DNA from: Bacillus sp. Marseille-P3661
Lineage (GTDB): Bacteria > Bacillota > Bacilli > Bacillales > Bacillaceae_J
Direction of reading: 5' to 3'
NCBI RefSeq assembly: GCF_900240995.1
Contig: NZ_LT965957.1
Location: 25,527-89,526, forward strand
DNA length: 64,000 nt
The notes beneath the pieces were generated by a model that was not told the DNA's origin, searched no databases, and worked only from the letters and a program-made list of their open reading frames with translations. Each line of letters begins with the position of its first letter. The first letter of the stretch is position 1. This document shows, piece by piece, positions 54,563 through 63,111 of this stretch. The translations under genes were made by a program, and so were the position numbers.

Positions 54563-55839
54563 TATAGTTCACCTCTCCACTTTCCAGTAATTGCAGCATC
54601 GATACAATCTTCAAGTGAACCGAACCATGTTTCGACACCCATTATAGCTGGCAGGTAATGCGCTTGTTTAGCAGAATCTGTGGCTACAACCTTTGTTCCT
54701 TCAGGCATCATTTGACCAATGGCTGGACATGTATCACTAATTACTTTACCACCGGCAGCCTCAATGATTCTCGTATAACCGTTACGATCAGCAACTTCTC
54801 TTAATGCACGAGGTGTAAACACCCAAAGATCTGTATTACTATTAATCTTTTTACCATCTAGTAATCTAGCAATATTCCATACTTGATCAATCGAAGCATG
54901 CGGGCATCCGAACATGATAAAGTCTACTTCCGTACTTTTCGCTGATGCATTTAATCTCTCATAAGCTTTTCTGCGCTCTTCTTTACCATATGTAAGCTTT
55001 AATTTTGGTGTATTTTTCCCAAACGCTTCTTGAACAGTACGCGCCTCAGCCGTAATACTAGGAATATGGTACATTTCAACACCGCCAGAGCTTGCAGCAG
55101 CAGCCCCAAAATGTTTCAGCATATTTCGGTCTGGTACCTTCATAATACGATCAATAACCGGGACCCTTTCGCCTACCATATCCCCAATGGCGTAGCCTAG
55201 CAGTCCCCAATCCATCATAGTTTCAACATCTAATTCTACTTCGATCAAATCCGTACCCAATCGATTTTCATCAATATGAAAGCCCCAATACGGAATTTTT
55301 CCCGTTAACATTGCTGCCCCCGTACTTTCACGGCCTTCAACATTTGTTCTAGCACCTAAAACAGAGTTTATATAAATAACAGCTGAGGATTCCATCCACG
55401 CACAAATTTCACCTTTTACTGGCACATTCCCCACTTGATAGGGTGTACAGGTACTTAAAAGATTAACACCTAAACCTGAGACATATTCCTCATATTCAGC
55501 ATTGGCTTCTAGCAGCGCTTGTGATGCACCTAGAGTTTTACCATTTGTCGGATCTACCGATTGAATCAATTGATAGGAATTTGCTTTCACCTTTGGTATC
55601 GGGACAATTTCATCGCTATCTAAGGTAAACTGGGAAAAAACCGCATCCTGACCAAGCTTCATTGCGTAATCTCTCATAAAAGGATTCGTTGAGGTTAACG
55701 CCCCACATACGTTATTTGTATCCACGAGCTTTTCTGCTCCTAAAGCTTCACCATAACGAACAAGTAAATCCATTGCTTTTTGGACTGCTCGACCTTCCTT
55801 TCCATCAAGCATTGCTTTTTCTTCATCAGTAAGTATCAA
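54562..55839 (-). CDS. Aconitase X large (catalytic) subunit
   Basis: 425 residues from TTG 55839, which has GGAGGG eight bases upstream and gives the family-typical start ILTDEEKAMLDG. Three conserved cysteines that may bind an Fe-S cluster: C131 in STCTPY, C312 in FGCPHAS and C371 in SDTCPAI. ARTNVEGRESTGAAM is the substrate-site motif. Split rather than fused to the swivel subunit. Probably a dehydratase on a hydroxylated carboxylate or imino acid; no proline racemase or related gene is in the operon to support hydroxyproline. Confidence 0.92.
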   Translation of the reverse strand: MILTDEEKAMLDGKEGRAVQKAMDLLVRYGEALGAEKLVDTNNVCGALTSTNPFMRDYAMKLGQDAVFSQFTLDSDEIVPIPKVKANSYQLIQSVDPTNGKTLGASQALLEANAEYEEYVSGLGVNLLSTCTPYQVGNVPVKGEICAWMESSAVIYINSVLGARTNVEGRESTGAAMLTGKIPYWGFHIDENRLGTDLIEVELDVETMMDWGLLGYAIGDMVGERVPVIDRIMKVPDRNMLKHFGAAAASSGGVEMYHIPSITAEARTVQEAFGKNTPKLKLTYGKEERRKAYERLNASAKSTEVDFIMFGCPHASIDQVWNIARLLDGKKINSNTDLWVFTPRALREVADRNGYTRIIEAAGGKVISDTCPAIGQMMPEGTKVVATDSAKQAHYLPAIMGVETWFGSLEDCIDAAITGKWRGEL

Positions 55840-55936
55840 TTCATATCCCTCCATTTTTAAAATGTGTTCAAAAATCTAGAGATACTAGTTTAGAACTCTA
55901 TCATTTTTGAACACATAAATTAATAGTCAATTAGAC

Positions 55937-57268
55937 TTAATTGCCAACTTTTACATTTTTCCCGTTTCTACTTGTATCTTTTCCCGTTAAATTATCTTGT
56001 AATCTTTCTTGGAGTGTTTCAATATTTATATCATGAACACTGCCTGTTCCTGCAAGATCTAAGGCATGTGCCGCAGCCATTCCCATTGCGATGCAAGGTC
56101 CCATAACACGAACACTTGATAATGCAGCTAAATCTCCATCAATACATCTTCCAACTGCTAATAAATTATTAACATCCGGTGGCGTTAAACTGCCAAGCGG
56201 TACATAATGAACATGATCTTCACCATACGGCTCCCATACATAGCCTTCCTTGCGATCATGAAGTTCAAGCGGCCAAGCAGTGCGGGCAATAGCATCTTCA
56301 AATTTTGTACCGTTGCGAACTTCATCAATTGTTAAATGGTGCTTACCAACAATCCATCTTGTTTGGCGAATACCTAATTGGCCATAGCTACGTATCGTTG
56401 CATTTTTAAAGCAGTCTGGATACTCCGTTTTTAAATATTCAAATACTTTATCTGCTTGTGCTTTACCATCTAGAGCATTTTTAGAATTTGCAATGGGTTC
56501 TAATGGCGTTTCAACATGTGTCATGTTAACTAATGCTACTCCTCTACCTGGAAAAGCAAAAGCAAACCCATCCTCACGAATCAATCCATACTCGCCTGCT
56601 TTTTCCTTCAAACGGTCTGCTACTTCATAGCGATCTGGAATATGGTCTAAATCAACATTTTCAAGAACAAGCATCTGTGTTCCATAAACACTTCCTTCTG
56701 CAGTTTCCTGACAAGGTAGTCCTGCTTGCCATGCAACTGCCGCATCGCCAGTCGCATCAATGAAAGAATTTGCTTTTACTCTTACATCACCAAAGCGAGT
56801 GGCAAGTTCAATCGATGAAATTCGTCGGTCTTCTTTATGTACATCTCTTAAAATAGCTCCTAGGATCACTTTAACGCCTGATTCTCTGACAGCGTTTTCA
56901 ATACATCTTGAAAGTGCAATTTCATCATACATTACAACATTGTTAACGCCATACCGATAATTCAAAGCACCTTTTGCGCCTAATTCATCCAAAATATCAT
57001 CCGCAAACCCACGCGTAAATTGATAAGGTTCCTTATTGTTCGAGAATAAACCGCAGAAAATTCCAATAATGGAGTTTACTGCCTGACCGCCTAATGTTGG
57101 TAATCCATCTATAAGCGTTACTGACCTACCAAGGCGCGCAGCTTCAATCGCTGCTGAAACTCCAGCAATCCCTGCTCCAACCACACATATTTCTGTTTCC
57201 ACTTCTTGAACATTTTGATCGACATTTCTTTGCACAACTTTTGTTGCTGTTTTAAATACATTTTCCAC
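55937..57268 (-). CDS. FAD-dependent oxidoreductase (FAD_oxidored type)
   Basis: 443 residues. N-terminal ETEICVVGAGIAGVSAAIEA binds FAD, followed by TLIDGLPTLGGQAVNSI, a central FIDATGDAAVAWQAGLPCQE and a C-terminal NNLLAVGRCIDGDLAALSSV, RVMGPCIAMGMAAAHAL, the pattern of FAD_oxidored proteins related to HdrA-like and dehydrogenase flavoproteins. Starts at GTG 57268, AAAGGAG upstream. First gene of module C. It could oxidise the transported substrate before the AcnX dehydration, or a product. Confidence 0.88.
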   Translation of the reverse strand: MENVFKTATKVVQRNVDQNVQEVETEICVVGAGIAGVSAAIEAARLGRSVTLIDGLPTLGGQAVNSIIGIFCGLFSNNKEPYQFTRGFADDILDELGAKGALNYRYGVNNVVMYDEIALSRCIENAVRESGVKVILGAILRDVHKEDRRISSIELATRFGDVRVKANSFIDATGDAAVAWQAGLPCQETAEGSVYGTQMLVLENVDLDHIPDRYEVADRLKEKAGEYGLIREDGFAFAFPGRGVALVNMTHVETPLEPIANSKNALDGKAQADKVFEYLKTEYPDCFKNATIRSYGQLGIRQTRWIVGKHHLTIDEVRNGTKFEDAIARTAWPLELHDRKEGYVWEPYGEDHVHYVPLGSLTPPDVNNLLAVGRCIDGDLAALSSVRVMGPCIAMGMAAAHALDLAGTGSVHDINIETLQERLQDNLTGKDTSRNGKNVKVGN

Positions 57269-57453
57269 TTTATGGTCACTCCTTTTACTAATAAAGTAAT
57301 TTCTTAGCTTAATAAGTATTTCAAAATATCTTTAGTTATTGGATCATACTAGTGAAACTGAGAGTTCATTTCCCTTTGAAGTATTGAAAAACCACATCCT
57401 CTCCTCTTCACTTCTTTAAATTACCTTTTATTTATGAAGTTCTTGGTGTCTTA

Positions 57454-57482
57454 ATATTAATAGAATTTTCTGATATTGACAA
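57454..57482 (-). promoter_or_regulatory. Promoter of the module C operon
   Basis: On the minus strand TTGTCA (57477-57482), 17-base spacer, TAATAT (57454-57459). The leader to the GTG start is about 180 bases. The rest of the 453-base gap to the MFS gene is AT-rich with no other clear element. Confidence 0.5.
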
Positions 57483-57649
57483 TTTGAAATAATAATAGGA
57501 ACTATTATTAATTAAGATAGATAAAATTCATTTCCATTTAATTTACCCTCTAATAGTAAGTACCATTTATAAGAATGAGTGTTTTATTTATGAGATGATA
57601 GTTGTGGAAAGATAGCTACGTTCACTTCCTCATATCACATTTGATAATT

Positions 57650-57678
57650 TTGACAATTTTGAAAAATAATCCTAAACT
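57650..57678 (+). promoter_or_regulatory. Promoter of the MFS transporter gene
   Basis: TTGACA (57650-57655), 17-base spacer, TAAACT (57673-57678). The -35 is perfect, the -10 moderate. Confidence 0.42.
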
Positions 57679-57721
57679 ATAAATAAAAATAGTAAGATTT
57701 TGCAAGTTACAGGGGGTATTT

Positions 57722-58933
57722 ATGACAGACAGATTATGGACAAGAGATTTTCTCTGTGTCTGCGCAACCAACTTTTTTATGATTTTTAACTATTATTTTT
57801 TACTTGTTACACTTCCTATTTATCTCATCCAAGATCTTCAAGGGCCTAAGTCACAAGCAGGGTTAATTGTTACGGTGTTTTTTATTGCTGCCATTGTAAT
57901 ACGCCCTTTTACAGGACAATGGATTGAATCACTTGGGATCAAGAAAGTGTTTATAAGTGCCCTTATCATTTATTTGGGATCGACATTGCTTTACTTTTTT
58001 GCTACTTCTATGATCAGTTTGCTTATTTTACGTGTTTTCCATGGTATCGGATTTGGAATGATCACTACTGCAACTGGTACAATCGTTGCAAACATTGTTC
58101 CTGAGAATAGAAAAGGTGAAGGCATGGGGTATTATGGATTAATGATTAATATCTCGATGGCTATTGGTCCTTTTTTAGGTTTGACAGCGATGTATAACTG
58201 GGGAATCACAACGATGTTTACGATAAGTGCAGCAAGTGTTGTGATCGGGACGATAACAGGGTTAATGATTTCCTTACCTACTAAAGAAAATATGGGAAAT
58301 GCCACTGAGGTTCCAAAGAAAAAAGGTATTGATCTGAAAGTGATATTTGAAGTTGCTGCACTTCCTATTTCATTTGTTGGCTTATTCTTTTCAATAGTTT
58401 ACGCATCGATCGTTTCGTTCGTTTCCGTTTATGCCGATGATATCCAATTGTCAGATGTAGCAAGCTATTTCTTTATTGTTTATGCAATTGTTCTTATTCT
58501 TTCGAGACCATTTACAGGGAGATGGTTTGATAAATTTGGGGCAAATGTAATTATGTATCCATCGATTGTATGCTTAGCTCTTGGAATGCTATTTTTAAGT
58601 CAAGCAAACACCGCCTTTTTATTTCTCTTATCAGCAGCGTTTATTGGAATTGGCTGGGGCACTATTTTTCCTAGTTCGCAAACGATTGCCATCCAAATGG
58701 CGCCGCCTGAAAGAAGGAGTGTTGCAACAGCTACCTTTTTATTTACGTTAGATACTGGAATTGGAATTGGTTCGTTACTAGTGGGATTTGTCGGAGCAAG
58801 CATAGGTTATAGTGCTTTGTATTTTTACAGTTCTATCTTTGTATTGTTAGGACTCATTGTTTATTATGTTCTTCACGGTAAAGTTAGCAGAAACCGAGTT
58901 ACAAATCAGCATGTACTAGATATACAAAAATAA
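57722..58933 (+). CDS. MFS transporter
   Basis: 403 residues with twelve predicted helices. Motif A-like FTGQWIESLGIKKVF after helix 2, RVFHGIGFGMITTATGTIV in helix 4, a central loop near 195 and a second motif A in SRPFTGRWFDKFGANV. GGGGG precedes the ATG. It resembles YwoG/YfkF-type permeases. Divergent from module C, so it might carry a substrate or product of that pathway, but this is not shown. Confidence 0.85.
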   Translation: MTDRLWTRDFLCVCATNFFMIFNYYFLLVTLPIYLIQDLQGPKSQAGLIVTVFFIAAIVIRPFTGQWIESLGIKKVFISALIIYLGSTLLYFFATSMISLLILRVFHGIGFGMITTATGTIVANIVPENRKGEGMGYYGLMINISMAIGPFLGLTAMYNWGITTMFTISAASVVIGTITGLMISLPTKENMGNATEVPKKKGIDLKVIFEVAALPISFVGLFFSIVYASIVSFVSVYADDIQLSDVASYFFIVYAIVLILSRPFTGRWFDKFGANVIMYPSIVCLALGMLFLSQANTAFLFLLSAAFIGIGWGTIFPSSQTIAIQMAPPERRSVATATFLFTLDTGIGIGSLLVGFVGASIGYSALYFYSSIFVLLGLIVYYVLHGKVSRNRVTNQHVLDIQK

Positions 58934-58996
58934 TAGACTTATCTTCATTACGCCTGTTCTCTTGCTCCTTCATTTGTATAAGCAGTGAGTTCAGGC

Positions 58997-59137
58997 TTAT
59001 CCCTTCTTCCCCTCTTTTATATCCTCCAATAACGAAATAATCTTGTCATTTTGATCTATTAGCCTATCATTTTGTTTCCTTAATTTTGCAAAATCGAAGA
59101 CAAAGACCAATAATATTATTGTCATAAAAACAAGCAT
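58997..59137 (-). CDS. Small membrane-anchored coiled-coil protein (46 aa)
   Basis: ATG 59137 has GAGGTGATATC upstream. One helix (LVFMTIILLVFVFDF) followed by a charged coiled-coil tail (LRKQNDRLIDQNDKIISLLE). Such small proteins are common in Bacillaceae; function unknown. Confidence 0.65.
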   Translation of the reverse strand: MLVFMTIILLVFVFDFAKLRKQNDRLIDQNDKIISLLEDIKEGKKG

Positions 59138-59269
59138 GATATCACCTCTTCTAGAATTATAGAAAACTATGTATATACGCACATATACAGTTATAAATAT
59201 TGATTATACAAAAAAATACTAGGTGAAATCAAATCAGACCATGTTATCTTACAACCAAAAAAGTAAACT

Positions 59270-59294
59270 CCCCCCTAAGGTCATGTTAGGAGGG
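59270..59294 (-). terminator. Terminator of gltS-like gene
   Basis: On the minus strand CCCTCCTAA, loop, TTAGGGGGG (one G-T pair), followed by AGTTTACTTTTTT, 25 bases past the stop. Confidence 0.7.
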
Positions 59295-59318
59295 ATTGAT
59301 GATGTATTGTTATCCTCT

Positions 59319-60716
59319 TTACATCGATGTTTGCTTATTTTTTCGGCCATAAACTAAAATTCCAAATACAATCGTGCCTATTACGATGATCGTTGTAAAA
59401 ATTAAAATCGTTATCGGACCGAACTGGTAAATCAGCGGAATCGAAGCAGCTGTAAAAAGTCCACCGCCTGCAAATGGTTCAAATAATATTTGTTTATAAC
59501 CAAAACTTTCTAAGGCTGGCGTTTTATTTTCGGGATCTGTAACACGCATCAATAGCAAACCAGTTGCTGTTACCCCGGTTGATTGACCAAAGTCGCCAAT
59601 TCCGCGTTCAAACCAATAGTTTGGAAGCATCCTTGGAGACAAATATAAAAATGCAAACATCGTCCACGCTATGCCTCCTAAAGAAAGAATTAGAAATGGC
59701 ATGAAATTATCCCCAATAACAGTTAGTGATAACGTTGCTAACGCACTCACAATCAAAATATCCAAGGCAAACCCTTGAATTCGATTGATGAGTCCCCTAT
59801 CCAACGTATTATAGCGGTCAAATTTGTCTAACGCGAGTTCCACAATTATTCCACCAATCATCGCCATAGGAAAGAGCGGTACATATCGTAATAGATATAC
59901 ACCTGTAGCAGCTCCCCATAGGACCTCTTCGATCATAATCAAAACTTGCAATATGCCGTAACCTATTAGAACAGCAATTGCAATATAACCTAAATGTAAC
60001 GAAAGCGGTTCAATCGATTCTGCTCTTGTACTTAAAACTCCGGCTGATTCCCGATTTTCTAATTCATTGAGCCCTTTTTTCTCTAGTTCGTCTCTGTCCG
60101 CAATTTTAATATTATTAACTAGCTTATTTTTCCTGATTCCCCAGTTGATAAGTGCAATGCCAATCACAACTCCACTAATTACCCCAACTGTGGCCAAGCC
60201 AATTGCTAAATCCGCACCCTCAGCAAAGCCAACTTCTTCAAACGTATCTCTAAGACCGGATGCTGTTCCATGTCCGCCTACAAAAGCTACTTCAATTAAA
60301 GCACCTGCTAAAGGATTAACCCCAAAAAAAGGAGTGAGAACCAAGATGGTCAGTAACAAGCCGACAACATATTGCCCAAAGGAAATCATATATCCTGTCA
60401 CCACCTGCGGTCCGGCCAGTTTCCAAATTGTCTTTAAATTAGGTATCTTTTCTCCTATAAATAATGAAGCAAAAACAATATTAATCATAAGACTGGGTAG
60501 AGTTCTCCAAGTGTCTAATGTGGCAGTTGGGAATAGATCGATCCCTGTCAGTTTCCCCAAAATTTCAGGTCCAATAAATAAAGCCAATAGACCGGCGATT
60601 AAAGAGCTAGGTAAAAATAAGTCCTGTAATAATGGTGTTTTAACGCGCACCCATTTACCGATTACTAATAATAGTCCTAACAATAATAAACTAAACCCTA
60701 CGTCATTTGCTGTCAT
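59319..60716 (-). CDS. Sodium/glutamate symporter family protein (GltS-like)
   Basis: 465 residues with ten to twelve helices. PLLQDLFLPSSLIAGLLALF at the N-terminus, then FVGGHGTASGLRDTFEEVG and FERGIGDFGQSTGVTATGL, the two re-entrant-loop motifs of the glutamate:sodium symporter family. A hydrophilic segment about 200-230 divides the halves. AAAGGTGG precedes the ATG. The real substrate could be another carboxylate. Confidence 0.85.
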   Translation of the reverse strand: MTANDVGFSLLLLGLLLVIGKWVRVKTPLLQDLFLPSSLIAGLLALFIGPEILGKLTGIDLFPTATLDTWRTLPSLMINIVFASLFIGEKIPNLKTIWKLAGPQVVTGYMISFGQYVVGLLLTILVLTPFFGVNPLAGALIEVAFVGGHGTASGLRDTFEEVGFAEGADLAIGLATVGVISGVVIGIALINWGIRKNKLVNNIKIADRDELEKKGLNELENRESAGVLSTRAESIEPLSLHLGYIAIAVLIGYGILQVLIMIEEVLWGAATGVYLLRYVPLFPMAMIGGIIVELALDKFDRYNTLDRGLINRIQGFALDILIVSALATLSLTVIGDNFMPFLILSLGGIAWTMFAFLYLSPRMLPNYWFERGIGDFGQSTGVTATGLLLMRVTDPENKTPALESFGYKQILFEPFAGGGLFTAASIPLIYQFGPITILIFTTIIVIGTIVFGILVYGRKNKQTSM

Positions 60717-60842
60717 GATGCACCACCTTTTACACTATTGTTTATGTCCAACCTTAACGTAACTGCCCTTTAAGTTTTCGCATAAACTCCATTTTTTACC
60801 CTTTTTTAACAAAAAAATTTATGAATCTAAAACCCAAAAAAT

Positions 60843-60888
60843 AAAAAGCACCTATTCAAGTGCACTTGCACTTGAATAGGTGCTTTTT
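60843..60888 (-). terminator. Long terminator hairpin after ppnP
   Basis: AAAAAGCACCTATTCAAGTG pairs with the matching arm ending at 60888, 22 bases per arm with almost no loop, eight bases past the ppnP stop. A-run and T-run on both sides make it bidirectional. Confidence 0.88.
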
Positions 60889-60895
60889 TTAAACA

Positions 60896-61216
60896 TCAAT
60901 CTTCCTTAATATATGAACAACAATAGTCAACAACTGAATGAATCTTCAATTGAAATTTTGAATTAGCAGGTACATAGAAAACGCCCGCTCCATTAATAAC
61001 ATTCCAGTTTTCTTCACCCTGTAATTTATACTCTAAATGACCATCTATGATTTCCATTTCCTCTTTTAAATCTGTTCCAAATTCATATTCTCCTGGTAAC
61101 ATAATACCTAATGTCTTTTTAGTTCCATCTTCAAATAAAACCACACGACTTGTTACTTTTCCTTCAAAATATGTATTAGCCTTCTTAATGATACATACAT
61201 TATTAAATTGTTCCAT
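60896..61216 (-). CDS. ppnP: Pyrimidine/purine nucleoside phosphorylase PpnP
   Basis: 106 residues, full length for DUF1255/PpnP. Cupin fold with [40 protein letters not shown] and [15 protein letters not shown]. PpnP splits nucleosides with phosphate. Single-gene unit ended by the long hairpin at 60843. Confidence 0.9.
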   Translation of the reverse strand: MEQFNNVCIIKKANTYFEGKVTSRVVLFEDGTKKTLGIMLPGEYEFGTDLKEEMEIIDGHLEYKLQGEENWNVINGAGVFYVPANSKFQLKIHSVVDYCCSYIKED

Positions 61217-61328
61217 AGTTATGTTACTCTTCCTCTCATATAGTGTATATATAATGTAACATAAAATATTATATGTTTAAATAGAGTTATAGACTCGATA
61301 CAAATTTTTTTAAATAATAAGAAGACCT

Positions 61329-62021
61329 TTATAAACTACAAACCTCAACCGAACAGTTTTCACAAGAAATCTCTTCCCTCATGTAATTAAGATCATGAAC
61401 GATAATTTTATCGTGATTTTTGGAGAGAATTCCATCATCGCGAAGATCGCTTAACAGCCGGTTTACGGTTTCACGTGATGTTCCGCAAAAAAGAGCTAGT
61501 TCTTGATCGGTTAATGGTAGATTAATTGCAATATCACCATTGTCTTTTGTTACCCCGTACTTATTAGTCATTCGGATAATCGTTGAAAAAAGAGCACCTT
61601 TTTTTCCATATAGCACTAAGTCGCGGAATTTCGTTTGTGTTTTCCGAAGGTGATTACTCATCCATTTCATATATTCAAATGCCACTACATTGTTATGCTT
61701 TAATTGCTCTTCTAAAAATTCTTTCTTAACGATCGTGACCTCTGCAGATTCAATCACTCTCGCATTTAATAAGTGATTAGTCTCGTTTGTATAAAGGGTT
61801 AGTTCGTTAACGATATCACCTGCAGAGCAAATACTGATTGTTAATTCTTTTCCATCAGCAGAAATTTTACTAATCCGGATGAGACCAGATTTAACAATAT
61901 ACATCTCTGTAACAGGCATACCTTCTTGAAATAAGAACGCACCTTTTTCTAATTTCATCGAGTTAATTGAAGAATGTAACAGTTCTTTTAATTCGAACGA
62001 AAAATTGTCTTTCAGATTCAT
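61329..62021 (-). CDS. fnr: Fnr, 4Fe-4S anaerobic regulator
   Basis: 230 residues of the Crp/Fnr family: cyclic-nucleotide-binding-type domain 1-110, dimerisation helix about 110-140, and a winged helix with ELALFCGTSRETVNRLLSDL. The C-terminus carries C220-x2-C223-x4-C228 (CENCSVEVC), and D134 sits in FRDLVLYGKKGAL. In Bacillus subtilis Fnr the 4Fe-4S cluster is bound by C227, C230, C235 and D141; the same spacing with a constant offset of seven is seen here, so this is the oxygen-sensing Fnr itself. A regulator for nearby carboxylate genes is possible but no Fnr box was recognised. Confidence 0.9.
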   Translation of the reverse strand: MNLKDNFSFELKELLHSSINSMKLEKGAFLFQEGMPVTEMYIVKSGLIRISKISADGKELTISICSAGDIVNELTLYTNETNHLLNARVIESAEVTIVKKEFLEEQLKHNNVVAFEYMKWMSNHLRKTQTKFRDLVLYGKKGALFSTIIRMTNKYGVTKDNGDIAINLPLTDQELALFCGTSRETVNRLLSDLRDDGILSKNHDKIIVHDLNYMREEISCENCSVEVCSL

Positions 62022-62371
62022 ACCATCTACCTACTTTCCCGCAATTTATTATTGTCTCTCTGTAATAAATCTATGTTATGACACTGGTTGTCTATTTTTT
62101 CTAACACTCTGCGTGTTCATATTTTTCAATTGCTTGAATTACTGTATTTTTATTTTGCAGGAAAATGGAAAAAATTATAATCCCCTTCTATTCTCATAAA
62201 TCATTAGTTCTTTAGGAATTAACTCCTATAGTAATATGTAATTAGTACAAACTCTCTAAAACTTATTAATAAACCTCTCTTGATGATCAATGTATAGATC
62301 CTCGCTTGCATAAAAAATACCTTTGGCACGACAAACACTAGACGCACCAAGGGTAACAACTATAGGGATAC
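62022..62371. other. Gene-free stretch between fnr and membrane protein gene
   Basis: 350 bases, AT-rich. A weak imperfect hairpin (CCTTTGG with CCAAGGG, 62319-62354) may end the membrane protein gene. No gene supported. Confidence 0.45.
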
Positions 62372-62926
62372 TCAAATCACTCGCTCACTTACTAACTTCC
62401 GTTTAATTTTCCTAGTAATGGATAAATTAATCATACTAATTAAAAGAATAATCACGAAACTATTGCGATAAAATGCCTCAACAGTTAAATAATAAAGCCC
62501 GCCAAAAATAAAGCCAATTACTAAAAGAGTAAGATACATATTTGCTTGATATTTTAAAAGAGTATGTCCATTTTTATAGAGTAAAAAAGCCGCTAGCAAG
62601 GACGCAACAGTTAAGGCTACCAACAGTCCAAAGCCTCCACTTACAATATAGACAAAAAGATTGTATAAAATGTGGGTATTACCGAGAAATCGTGCTAATA
62701 AATCATAGATTACATAAATCATTATTGGGACGATAACAAAATAAGTAATCCGTTTGGACCGCTTGTTATCTGTATAAGCTAACGTTTCATGATAAAGAAT
62801 ATGAAGTCCCTCAATTTTATTTCCTCGATATTTTTTAATCACAAATACGGCTAATTGCGAAACACATAGTGCTAAGGTAAATAATACAGCCGCAACAAGT
62901 TTATCCTCATAGAAAATCTCTGTCAT
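62372..62926 (-). CDS. Multi-helix membrane protein, unknown function
   Basis: 184 residues with about five helices (start VAAVLFTLALCVSQLAVFVI, then YFVIVPIMIYVIYDLLARF and GFGLLVALTVASLLAAFLLY). GGAGGG precedes the ATG. No family recognised. It lies downstream of the gerAB-like gene on the same strand. Confidence 0.72.
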   Translation of the reverse strand: MTEIFYEDKLVAAVLFTLALCVSQLAVFVIKKYRGNKIEGLHILYHETLAYTDNKRSKRITYFVIVPIMIYVIYDLLARFLGNTHILYNLFVYIVSGGFGLLVALTVASLLAAFLLYKNGHTLLKYQANMYLTLLVIGFIFGGLYYLTVEAFYRNSFVIILLISMINLSITRKIKRKLVSERVI

Positions 62927-63111
62927 ATCGCGTTATCCCTCCTAATTCTTTCATCGTACCCGATATAGGCAGTTAACAAACTAGCAGTTGCCTTCTATTA
63001 ATCATAGACTCAACTGCAATAAATTTAAATAAAATGTTCCATATAAAAGAACAGTAAATAGAATTTTATATATTTTTATCAATAAAGGCATTACTAATCG
63101 TGTTAGAAACG

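Noticed and set aside
60067-60762. Long plus-strand open frame of 231 codons
   Set aside because: It runs antisense through the gltS-like gene; composition is that of a shadow frame (Pro/Lys/Ile/Thr-rich) and no family is recognisable.
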